Part shown: positions 1 through 5,587 of the stretch, in pieces
Layout: each line of letters begins with the position of its first letter
How positions within the stretch are numbered: position 1 is the stretch's first letter
Origin: an uncultured Roseovarius sp.
GTDB lineage: Bacteria > Pseudomonadota > Alphaproteobacteria > Rhodobacterales > Rhodobacteraceae
Direction: 5' to 3'
Length of the DNA stretch: 6,100 nucleotides
Assembly: GCA_913055965.1 (NCBI GenBank)
Contig: CAJXKX010000138.1
Span: 1-6,100 of the forward strand
Program-made: the position numbers and the translations under genes
Notes under the pieces: generated by a model
Seen by the model: the letters and a program-made list of their open reading frames with translations, nothing else
Databases searched by the model: none
What the model was told of the DNA's origin: nothing

Positions 1-219
1 TACGGTGGCCCCGACCCGGCGACCGGCCAGGGTGAGCTGATCGGACGTCAGCTTGCGCCGCTGCGCGAGAATGTCAGCACGGAGTCTGTCCTTGCTCGAT
101 GGACAGAGGTTCGCTCCATCGGGAAAATCCGACACTCAACACTCCTGGTGGCAACCGCGGCGGAATATCTGGCTTGTGTCAGCATCGCACCATCAGGTGC
201 AGAATCCTCTGGGGGAAGC
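1..219. other. Unassigned, probably foreign stretch upstream of the bchG remnant
   Basis: This stretch does not resemble any photosynthesis gene. I count 85 G+C in bases 61-210, about 57 percent, clearly below the genes to the right, and many codons in the one open forward frame end in A or T. The frame shared with bchG is open from base 1, but its product matches nothing I recognise with confidence. The other two forward frames close within the first 40 bases, so the left edge could hold the last codons of another gene followed by an intergenic region. A short GCACC-ATCA-GGTGC hairpin lies at 187-200 with no T-run. My reading is an intergenic or leader region from a different locus joined to this cluster. 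An in-frame N-terminal extension of the next gene cannot be excluded. Confidence 0.45.
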
Positions 220-843
220 GTGACCCTGCGCGGACGGTTGACCACCGCTTTCCTCACGGTCGTGCTCGGACCTGTCCTGCTCGGGGCGTTCTTCGTCGGC
301 GCGACCGTCGCGGCGGTGGCCTGCGCCTGGGCCTATTCGGCCGAGCCGGTGCGGCTGAAGCGCTCGGGGCTCTGGGGGCCCGGGCTGGTGGGCCTGTGTT
401 ATGAGGGCCTGCCCTGGTTCACGGGCGCAGCCGTGATGGCCGCCGGCGCCCCCCGGTGGGAGGTGGTGATGATCGCCGTACTCTACGCCGCGGGTGCGCA
501 TGGGATCATGACGCTCAACGATTTCAAGGCACTGGAAGGCGACCGGCAGACCGGGGTGAACTCTCTCCCGGTCACGCTGGGCCCCGAGCGGGCAGCACGG
601 GTGGCCTGCTGGGTCATGGCGCTGCCGCAGCTTGGGGTGATCGCGCTCTTGCTGGGCTGGGACCGGCCCTTTCACGCAGCCGCCATCGGTGCGCTTGTCA
701 TCGGTCAAATCTGGGCGATGCGGGTTCTGCTATCCGATCCCAAGGGCCGCGCGCCCTGGTATAACGGCACCGGCGTTACCGCCTATGTCACGGGCATGAT
801 GATCGCCGCCTTTGCCATTCGCACGATCGGGGGGACGGGATGA
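220..843 (+). CDS. bchG: Bacteriochlorophyll synthase BchG, 5'-truncated or chimeric
   Basis: BchG is a UbiA-family membrane prenyltransferase that esterifies bacteriochlorophyllide with geranylgeranyl diphosphate. From about residue 36 (GTG at 220 as residue 1) the protein is typical BchG: AWAYSAEPVRLKRSG at 36-50, the second polar motif NDFKALEGDR at 100-109, and the closing APWYNGTGV...GMMI-AFAIR block. The whole N-terminal third of the family is absent, including the first Asp-rich diphosphate/Mg site (N-D-x-x-D-x-x-x-D followed by RPIPSG). In its place stand a basic start and one hydrophobic segment (residues 10-33), more like the membrane anchor of a signalling protein. I chose GTG 220 because GGGGGAAG precedes it, although the spacing is short. 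Another GTG lies in frame at 148, and the frame is open to base 1. As written the enzyme should be inactive. Identity of the C-terminal part is very secure; the 5' end is not. It overlaps the next gene by ATGA. Confidence 0.8.
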   Translation: MTLRGRLTTAFLTVVLGPVLLGAFFVGATVAAVACAWAYSAEPVRLKRSGLWGPGLVGLCYEGLPWFTGAAVMAAGAPRWEVVMIAVLYAAGAHGIMTLNDFKALEGDRQTGVNSLPVTLGPERAARVACWVMALPQLGVIALLLGWDRPFHAAAIGALVIGQIWAMRVLLSDPKGRAPWYNGTGVTAYVTGMMIAAFAIRTIGGTG

Positions 844-2132
844 CCTTGGGCTGGTTGCAGATTTTCCGCATGGGGCTGGTGCAGATGTGCCTGGGTGCGG
901 TGGTCGTCCTCATGACCTCGACGCTCAACCGGCTGATGGTGGTGGAGCTGGCGCTGCCCGCGCTGTTGCCGGGCCTGCTGGTGGGGCTGCATTACGGCAT
1001 TCAGATCACGCGGCCCAACTGGGGCTTTCTGTCGGACACGAGCGGCAACCGCACCCGGTGGATCGTGGGCGGGATGGCGGTGCTGGCGGCGGGCGGATGG
1101 CTGGCGGCGCTGGGCGTGGTGACGATGGAGACGCGGTTCGGCGCGGGGCTGGCGCTGTCGGTGCTGGCCTATGCGCTGATCGGCGTGGGCGTCGGGGCCT
1201 CGGGCACGTCGCTGCTGGCGCTGCTGGCAAGCGCCTGCGCGGCGCGCAGGCGCGCTGCGGCGGCCACGATCACCTGGCTGATGATGATCGCGGGCATCGC
1301 GATCACGGCGACCACGGTGGGCGCGTTCCTCGATCCGTATTCGCCCGCGCTGCTGCTCAGGGTGGTGGGCGTGGTGGCGCTGGGCGCGGTGGTGGTGACG
1401 GCGCTGGCCATCGCGGGGATAGAGGCGCGCGTGGATGCCACGCCCGAGCCCGCGGCGCGGCGGATGCCGTTTCGCGAGGGGCTGGCGGAAATCTGGGCCG
1501 AGCCCGCGGCGCGCAATTTCACCATCTTCGTTTTCCTGTCGATGACCGCTTATTTCATGCAGGAACTGATCCTCGAGCCCTATGCGGGCCTCGTCTTCGG
1601 CATGACGCCGGGGCAATCCACGCAGCTTTCGGGGGCGCAGAATGGCGGCGTGTTCCTGGGGATGCTGACCGTGGGCCTTGCCGCCACCGGGCTGCGGATC
1701 GGATCGCTGCGGCACTGGGTGGTGGCCGGGTGCCTCGGCTCTGCCGCAGCACTGGGCGTGATCACGATGCTGGGCAGCGCGGGGGTGGCCGCGACGCTGA
1801 TCCCTGCGGTCGTCGCGCTGGGCTTTTTCAACGGCATGTTCGCGGTCGCGGCCATCGGCGCGATGATGGCGCTGGCCGGGCAGGGGCGCGGATCGCGCGA
1901 GGGCACGCGGATGGGCCTGTGGGGCGCGGCGCAGGCGATCGCCGCCGGTTTCGGCGGGCTGGCCGGGGCGGCGGCGGTGGACGTGATGCGCAAGGTGATG
2001 GCCGCCGACGCCCCCGCCTTCGGCGCGGTTTTCGCCTTCGAGGCGGGGCTTTTCGTGCTCTCGGCGCTGTTGGCGCTCAGGGTGATAGATCACGGTCGTG
2101 ACCGCGGTGCGACCCTCGTTCCGGGAGAATGA
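840..2132 (+). CDS. bch2: PucC/BCD-family MFS transporter (ORF428/Bch2 type)
   Basis: This 430-residue integral membrane protein belongs to the PUCC branch of the major facilitator superfamily, found in photosynthesis clusters as PucC, LhaA and ORF428. It is highly hydrophobic, with about twelve likely membrane spans. Family hallmarks are visible: the N-terminal STLNRLMVVEL-x-LPALLPGLL-x-LHYG block (about 23-52), RPNWGFLSD-x-SGNRTRW in the first cytoplasmic loop (about 59-75), and the late GSREGTRMGLWGAAQA segment. Relatives assist light-harvesting complex assembly and are proposed to move or deliver bacteriochlorophyll in the inner membrane; the exact substrate is not settled. Its position between the last two pigment-tail enzymes, bchG and bchP, is the usual place for ORF428. 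The ATG overlaps the bchG stop (ATGA), so translation is probably coupled. Length is normal and no lesion is seen. PucC or LhaA themselves are less likely because of this position. Confidence 0.88.
   Translation: MTLGWLQIFRMGLVQMCLGAVVVLMTSTLNRLMVVELALPALLPGLLVGLHYGIQITRPNWGFLSDTSGNRTRWIVGGMAVLAAGGWLAALGVVTMETRFGAGLALSVLAYALIGVGVGASGTSLLALLASACAARRRAAAATITWLMMIAGIAITATTVGAFLDPYSPALLLRVVGVVALGAVVVTALAIAGIEARVDATPEPAARRMPFREGLAEIWAEPAARNFTIFVFLSMTAYFMQELILEPYAGLVFGMTPGQSTQLSGAQNGGVFLGMLTVGLAATGLRIGSLRHWVVAGCLGSAAALGVITMLGSAGVAATLIPAVVALGFFNGMFAVAAIGAMMALAGQGRGSREGTRMGLWGAAQAIAAGFGGLAGAAAVDVMRKVMAADAPAFGAVFAFEAGLFVLSALLALRVIDHGRDRGATLVPGE
2123..2127 (+). promoter_or_regulatory. Ribosome binding site GGGAG that decides the bchP start
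   Basis: GGGAG lies one base before the ATG at 2129 and seven bases before the ATG at 2135. Only the second spacing is normal, so 2135 is the better start even though 2129 forms the ATGA overlap with the preceding stop codon. Confidence 0.55.
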
Positions 2133-2134
2133 CC

Positions 2135-3313
2135 ATGTATGATGTCGTTGTAATCGGGGGTGGCCCGTCGGGGGCCACGGCGGCCGAGGATCTGGCCCGG
2201 TCGGGGCACAAGGTGGCGCTCCTGGATCGGGCGGGGCGGATCAAGCCCTGCGGCGGCGCGATCCCGCCGCGCCTGATCGCGGATTTCGACATCCCCGACG
2301 ATCAGCTTGTGGCCAGGATCACCACGGCGCGGATGATCTCGCCCACCGGTCGGCGCGTGGATATCCCCATCGAGAACGGTTTTGTCGGCATGGTGGATCG
2401 CGAGCATTTCGACGAGTTCCTGCGCGTCCGCGCGGCGCGGGCGGGGGCCGCCCGCGCCACCGGCACCTTCCTGCGCATCGAGCGCGACGGCGAGGGCACC
2501 GCCGTCATCTATCGCGACAAGGTGACCGGCAACGAGCGTCGCCTCGACACCCGCCTCGTCATCGGCGCGGATGGCGCGCGCTCGACCGTGGCGCGCGACG
2601 AGGTGCCGGGGGGCGACCGCATTCCCTACGTGATCGCCTATCACGAGATCATAGAGGCGCCGGGCGCGGTGGGTGAGTATGACCCCGCGCGCTGCGACGT
2701 TGTCTATGACGGGCGCATCTCGCCGGATTTCTACGGCTGGGTGTTTCCGCACGGGAAATCCGCGAGCGTCGGCATGGGCAGCATGGTCAAGGGGGTGGAC
2801 CTCAAGCAGGCCACCGCCGATCTGCGCATGGCCTCGGGGCTGGCAGACTGCCCCACGATCCGCCGCGAGGGCGCGCCCATTCCGCTCAAGCCGCTGGACC
2901 GCTGGGACAACGGGTGCGACGTGGTGCTGGCGGGCGACGCGGCGGGGGTGGTGGCGCCATCCTCCGGCGAGGGCATCTATTACGCGATGGTTGGGGGCCG
3001 TGTGGCCGCCACGGCGGCGAGCGCGTGCCTTGCCTCGGGGCGGGTGCGCGATTTGAGGCTGGCGCGCAGCCTGTTCATGCGCGAGCACAAGACGGTGTTT
3101 CGCGTGCTTGGCTCGATGCAGAATGCGTATTACAGATCGGACGAGCGGCGCGAGCGCTTTGTCTCGCTGTGCCATGACATCGACGTGCAGAGGCTGACCT
3201 TCGAGGCCTACATGAACAAGAAACTCGTGCGCGCGCGCCCGCTGGCGCATCTCAGGATCGGGCTCAAGAACCTCGCGCATCTGACCGGGCTGGTATCGCC
3301 CGCGCACACATGA
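2135..3313 (+). CDS. bchP: Geranylgeranyl-bacteriochlorophyll reductase BchP
   Basis: BchP is an FAD-containing reductase that saturates three double bonds of the geranylgeranyl tail to give phytyl, the final step of bacteriochlorophyll a synthesis; it acts at the membrane. Counting from ATG 2135 (392 residues), the N-terminus is a dinucleotide-binding fold: YDVVVIGGGPSG with GGGPSG at 8-13 and the acidic D31 after the second strand. GRIKPCGGAIPPRL follows at about 34-47, a signature of this reductase family. GADGARS at 144-150 and the second FAD motif GDAAGVVAPSSGEGI at 267-281 complete the cofactor site. Length is normal for BchP and ChlP proteins, and nothing is broken. The alternative ATG at 2129 adds only Met-Thr; the start at 2135 is favoured by ribosome binding site spacing and by family N-termini that begin right at the FAD fold. 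Its stop overlaps the idi start (ATGA). A generic archaeal-type GGR is unlikely given the context. Confidence 0.95.
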   Translation: MYDVVVIGGGPSGATAAEDLARSGHKVALLDRAGRIKPCGGAIPPRLIADFDIPDDQLVARITTARMISPTGRRVDIPIENGFVGMVDREHFDEFLRVRAARAGAARATGTFLRIERDGEGTAVIYRDKVTGNERRLDTRLVIGADGARSTVARDEVPGGDRIPYVIAYHEIIEAPGAVGEYDPARCDVVYDGRISPDFYGWVFPHGKSASVGMGSMVKGVDLKQATADLRMASGLADCPTIRREGAPIPLKPLDRWDNGCDVVLAGDAAGVVAPSSGEGIYYAMVGGRVAATAASACLASGRVRDLRLARSLFMREHKTVFRVLGSMQNAYYRSDERRERFVSLCHDIDVQRLTFEAYMNKKLVRARPLAHLRIGLKNLAHLTGLVSPAHT

Positions 3314-3855
3314 CCGAGATGATCCCCACATGGATCGACGGCGATCTCGTGGCCGTCGAGAAGCTGGAGGCGCATCAGCGCGGGCTGCGGCACAAGGCGG
3401 TGTCGGTTTTCGTGCTGTGCGGCGACGCGGTGCTGATACAGCGCCGGGCGCTGGGCAAATATCACACGCCGGGGCTGTGGGCGAATACCTGCTGCACGCA
3501 TCCGCGCTGGAGCGAGGCGCCGCTCGCCTGCGCGCACCGGCGGCTGGACGAGGAACTTGGCCTGCGTGGCCTGCCGCTCGTGCCGCGGGGGCAGGTGGAA
3601 TACCGCGCCGATGTGGGGGGCGGGCTGATCGAGCATGAACTGGTCGAGGTGTTCGTGGCCGAGGTGCCCGCACGGGTCGTGCCGCGCCCAAACCCCGACG
3701 AGGTGATGGCGGTGGAGTGGGTGACGCGGGCGGCGCTGGACCGACGCATCCGGCGCAGCCCTGCCGATTTCACCCCCTGGCTGCGCATCTACCTGCGCGA
3801 TCACGCGGCGCAGATATTCGCCGGGGCGGAAAAACTGCCGGAGTTTCCGGCCTGA
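3310..3855 (+). CDS. idi: Isopentenyl-diphosphate delta-isomerase, type 1 (Nudix)
   Basis: Type 1 Idi interconverts IPP and DMAPP in the cytoplasm and so feeds geranylgeranyl diphosphate synthesis for the pigment tail and for carotenoids. The 181-residue product has the family's active site: metal-ligand histidines H22 and H28 in EAHQRGLRHKAVSVF, catalytic cysteine C62 and ligand H64 in NTCCTHP, the Nudix-like R-R-L-D-E-E-L-G (77-84), and the paired glutamates E108 and E110 in LIEHELVEVF. The PDEVMAVEW motif at 129-137 and a closing S-P-A-D-F-T-P-W (150-157) are also typical. An extra cysteine, C61, stands directly before the catalytic one. The ATG overlaps the bchP stop and lacks a clear ribosome binding site, so translation probably depends on coupling; ATG 3319 is a possible later start. 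Linkage with bchP is known from Rhodobacter (ORF176), so its place here fits. It is the last gene before the bchE control region. Confidence 0.95.
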   Translation: MTEMIPTWIDGDLVAVEKLEAHQRGLRHKAVSVFVLCGDAVLIQRRALGKYHTPGLWANTCCTHPRWSEAPLACAHRRLDEELGLRGLPLVPRGQVEYRADVGGGLIEHELVEVFVAEVPARVVPRPNPDEVMAVEWVTRAALDRRIRRSPADFTPWLRIYLRDHAAQIFAGAEKLPEFPA

Positions 3856-3856
3856 C

Positions 3857-3870
3857 TTGATCCATGTCAA
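3857..3870. promoter_or_regulatory. Putative FnrL/FNR box before bchE
   Basis: TTGAT-CCAT-GTCAA matches the FNR consensus TTGAT-N4-ATCAA with a single difference (G for A at the first base of the right half). It starts two bases after the idi stop and is centred 56.5 bases before the bchE ATG. FnrL activation of bchE is established in Rhodobacter sphaeroides, so a site here is expected. If it works as a class II site centred near -41.5, transcription would start around 3905, leaving a short leader that still contains the ribosome binding site. No convincing -10 hexamer is seen there, so the promoter position remains inference. Confidence 0.7.
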
Positions 3871-3882
3871 ATCTTGATGACG
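3865..3882. promoter_or_regulatory. Possible degenerate second PpsR/CrtJ site
   Basis: TGT (3865-3867), twelve bases, then ACG (3880-3882) is one base away from TGT-N12-ACA, and the inner TGTCA...TGAC arms are partly symmetrical. It sits seven bases before the perfect palindrome, close to the roughly eight-base spacing of paired CrtJ sites described at Rhodobacter capsulatus promoters. It overlaps the FNR box by six bases. Only half of the arm positions pair, so it may be chance. Confidence 0.3.
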
Positions 3883-3889
3883 CCAGAAC

Positions 3890-3907
3890 TGTCAACTTGA
3901 GTTGACA
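3890..3907. promoter_or_regulatory. PpsR/CrtJ operator palindrome
   Basis: TGTCAACTTGAGTTGACA is a perfect inverted repeat, with arms of eight bases and a two-base centre, and it fits the PpsR/CrtJ consensus TGT-N12-ACA exactly. PpsR represses bacteriochlorophyll and carotenoid genes under aerobic conditions. The site lies 12 bases before the bchE ATG and directly before the ribosome binding site, so a bound repressor would cover the likely transcription start. It is not a terminator: no T-run follows, and a two-base loop is too tight for a good hairpin. The right arm contains TTGACA, but no matching -10 element follows at a usable distance before the coding region. Confidence 0.85.
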
Positions 3908-3908
3908 T

Positions 3909-3914
3909 AGGAGG
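3909..3914 (+). promoter_or_regulatory. Strong ribosome binding site AGGAGG of bchE
   Basis: A perfect anti-16S match lies five bases before ATG 3920. It is the only full consensus site in the window, in contrast to the weak or absent sites of the coupled genes upstream, and it fixes the bchE start. Confidence 0.85.
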
Positions 3915-3919
3915 CTGAC

Positions 3920-5587
3920 ATGCGACTGGTTCTGATCCACCCCAATTACCATTCCGGCGGTGCCGAGATCGCGGGCAACTGGCCGCCCGCCTGGGTGGCC
4001 TATCTCGCCGGGCCGCTCAAGGCCGCAGGCTACACCGACATCCATTTCATCGACGCGATGACCCACAACATCGAGGAGGACGAGCTGCGCGACCGGATCG
4101 CCGCGCTCAGGCCCGATATCGTCGGCTGCACCGCGATCACGCCGTCGATCTACCGCGCCGAACGCGCGCTGGAGATCGCGCGCGAGGCCGCGCCGGGGGC
4201 GGTGACGGTGCTGGGGGGCGTGCACGCGACGTTCATGTACAAGCAGGTGCTGTCCGAGGCCCCGCATATCGACGCCATCGTGCGCGGCGAGGGCGAGGAG
4301 GTGTTTCTCGATTTCGTGCGCGCGGTCGAGGACGGGCGCTGGATGACCGAGCGCAAACGGATCAAGGGCATCGCCTATACCGACGGCACCGAGATCATAG
4401 CCACGCCCGCCGCGCCTACGGTCAAGGACCTCGACGGGATCGTGCCCGACTGGTCGATCCTCGACTGGGAGAAATACGTCTATATCCCGCTCAACACGCG
4501 GCTGGCGATCCCGAGCCTGGCGCGGGGCTGTCCGTTCACCTGCTCGTTCTGCTCGCAATGGAAATTCTGGCGCGACTACCGCGTGCGCGACCCGCAAAAG
4601 GTGGTGGACGAGATCGAGGCACTGGTGAACGATCACGGCGTCGGCTTCTTCATCCTCGCCGACGAGGAGCCGACCATCAACAAGAAGAAATTCACCGAGT
4701 TCTGCGAGGAACTGATCCGGCGCGGTCTGCCCGACCGCGTGAAATGGGGCATCAACACCCGCGTGACGGACATTCAGCGCGACAAGGATATGCTGCCGCT
4801 GTGGCGGCGCGCGGGGCTCGTGCATATCTCCTTGGGGACTGAGGCGGCGGCACAGATGAAGCTCGATCTCTTCAACAAGGAGACCAAGGTCGAGCAGAAC
4901 AAGGAGGCGATCCGCCTGCTGCGCGAGGCCGACATCTTTACCGAGGCGCAGTTCATCGTGGGCCTCGACAACGAGACCGAGGAGACGCTGGAGGAGACCT
5001 ATCGCTTTGCCCGCGACTGGAACCCGGATCTTGCCAACTGGACGATGTACACGCCCTGGCCCTTCACCCCGCTGTTCCAGGAGTTGCGCGACAAGGTCGA
5101 GGTGTTCGACTTCGAGAAGTACAATTTCGTCACGCCGATCATGAAGCCCGAGGCGATGGACCGCGCCACGCTGCTGGACCGGGTGATGCACAATTACCGC
5201 CGCTTCTACATGATCAAGGCGCTGTTCCACTATCCGTGGCGGGGGCGCGGATTCCGGCGCAAGTACCTGCTGGGCTGTCTCAGGGCATTCGCCAAGGCTG
5301 GATTCGCGCGGACTTTCTACGATCTCGGCAAGGTCGGCTACTGGGGGCCGCAATCCAAGGAAAAAGTGGATTTCCAGTTCGACGACACGCGCCAGATCGC
5401 CGACGCGCAGATGGCGGACTGGGAGGCGATGGCCGACCGCAAGGCCCGCGCCGCCGAGCGCAAGGCGAGCGTGCGCGACCAGATCAAGGCGAAGAAGGCC
5501 GAGATGGCGGCGGCGCGCGCCTGCGGCGGGGGCGGGCAGATCGACGACGATATCCCCATCCTGCGCCCCGGCACCGCAGCGGAATGA
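3920..5587 (+). CDS. bchE: Anaerobic Mg-protoporphyrin IX monomethyl ester cyclase BchE
   Basis: BchE forms the isocyclic ring of (bacterio)chlorophyll without O2, taking the oxo oxygen from water, and uses radical SAM chemistry and cobalamin. The 555-residue product begins with the B12-binding-like Rossmann region (about 1-145; MRLVLIHPNY at the start, GGVHATF at 99-105, VRGEGEE at 121-127). The radical SAM core (about 195-400) carries the 4Fe-4S ligands C204, C208 and C211 in RGCPFTCSFCSQW. The canonical D-x-H-x-x-G cobalamin motif is not obvious, as usual for BchE. The C-terminus is a charged, Lys/Arg/Glu-rich helix (about 485-530) followed by a Cys-Gly-Gly-Gly-Gly stretch near 535 and an acidic end. 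No lesion is seen. The gene has its own control region with FNR and PpsR sites and a perfect ribosome binding site, so it can be expressed apart from bchG-idi; it is coupled to bchJ by ATGA. An aerobic cyclase (acsF) may lie elsewhere in the genome. Confidence 0.97.
   Translation: MRLVLIHPNYHSGGAEIAGNWPPAWVAYLAGPLKAAGYTDIHFIDAMTHNIEEDELRDRIAALRPDIVGCTAITPSIYRAERALEIAREAAPGAVTVLGGVHATFMYKQVLSEAPHIDAIVRGEGEEVFLDFVRAVEDGRWMTERKRIKGIAYTDGTEIIATPAAPTVKDLDGIVPDWSILDWEKYVYIPLNTRLAIPSLARGCPFTCSFCSQWKFWRDYRVRDPQKVVDEIEALVNDHGVGFFILADEEPTINKKKFTEFCEELIRRGLPDRVKWGINTRVTDIQRDKDMLPLWRRAGLVHISLGTEAAAQMKLDLFNKETKVEQNKEAIRLLREADIFTEAQFIVGLDNETEETLEETYRFARDWNPDLANWTMYTPWPFTPLFQELRDKVEVFDFEKYNFVTPIMKPEAMDRATLLDRVMHNYRRFYMIKALFHYPWRGRGFRRKYLLGCLRAFAKAGFARTFYDLGKVGYWGPQSKEKVDFQFDDTRQIADAQMADWEAMADRKARAAERKASVRDQIKAKKAEMAAARACGGGGQIDDDIPILRPGTAAE

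Noticed and set aside
187..200. GCACC-ATCA-GGTGC hairpin
   Set aside because: A five-base stem without a T-run is common by chance in GC-rich DNA and does not support a terminator or riboswitch call.
1..219. Open frame continuous with bchG, reading faintly like a PAS domain (G-E-L-I-G-R near the start, V-S-I-A-P near the end)
   Set aside because: The similarity is only a loose impression, codon use is unlike the neighbouring genes, and a GTG with a purine-rich site at 220 gives a simpler start. It is kept as unassigned sequence, not called a PAS-BchG fusion.
783..2093. Long open frames on the minus strand and in other plus frames across bch2, bchP and bchE (for example 783-2093, 2090-3691 and 3770-5353)
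   Set aside because: They lie opposite strongly conserved genes and encode Arg/His/Pro-rich, low-complexity products, as expected from antisense reading of high-GC coding sequence.
3368..3855. idi as a generic Nudix hydrolase
   Set aside because: The NTCCTHP cysteine, paired His ligands and E-H-E motif are specific to type 1 isopentenyl-diphosphate isomerases.
3902..3907. TTGACA as a -35 element for bchE
   Set aside because: A -10 element at the normal spacing would fall inside the bchE coding region and none is seen; TTGACA is explained by the symmetry of the PpsR palindrome.
3890..3907. Palindrome as a rho-independent terminator after idi
   Set aside because: The loop would be two bases, the stem is not GC-rich and no T-tract follows; the consensus match to a PpsR operator explains it better.
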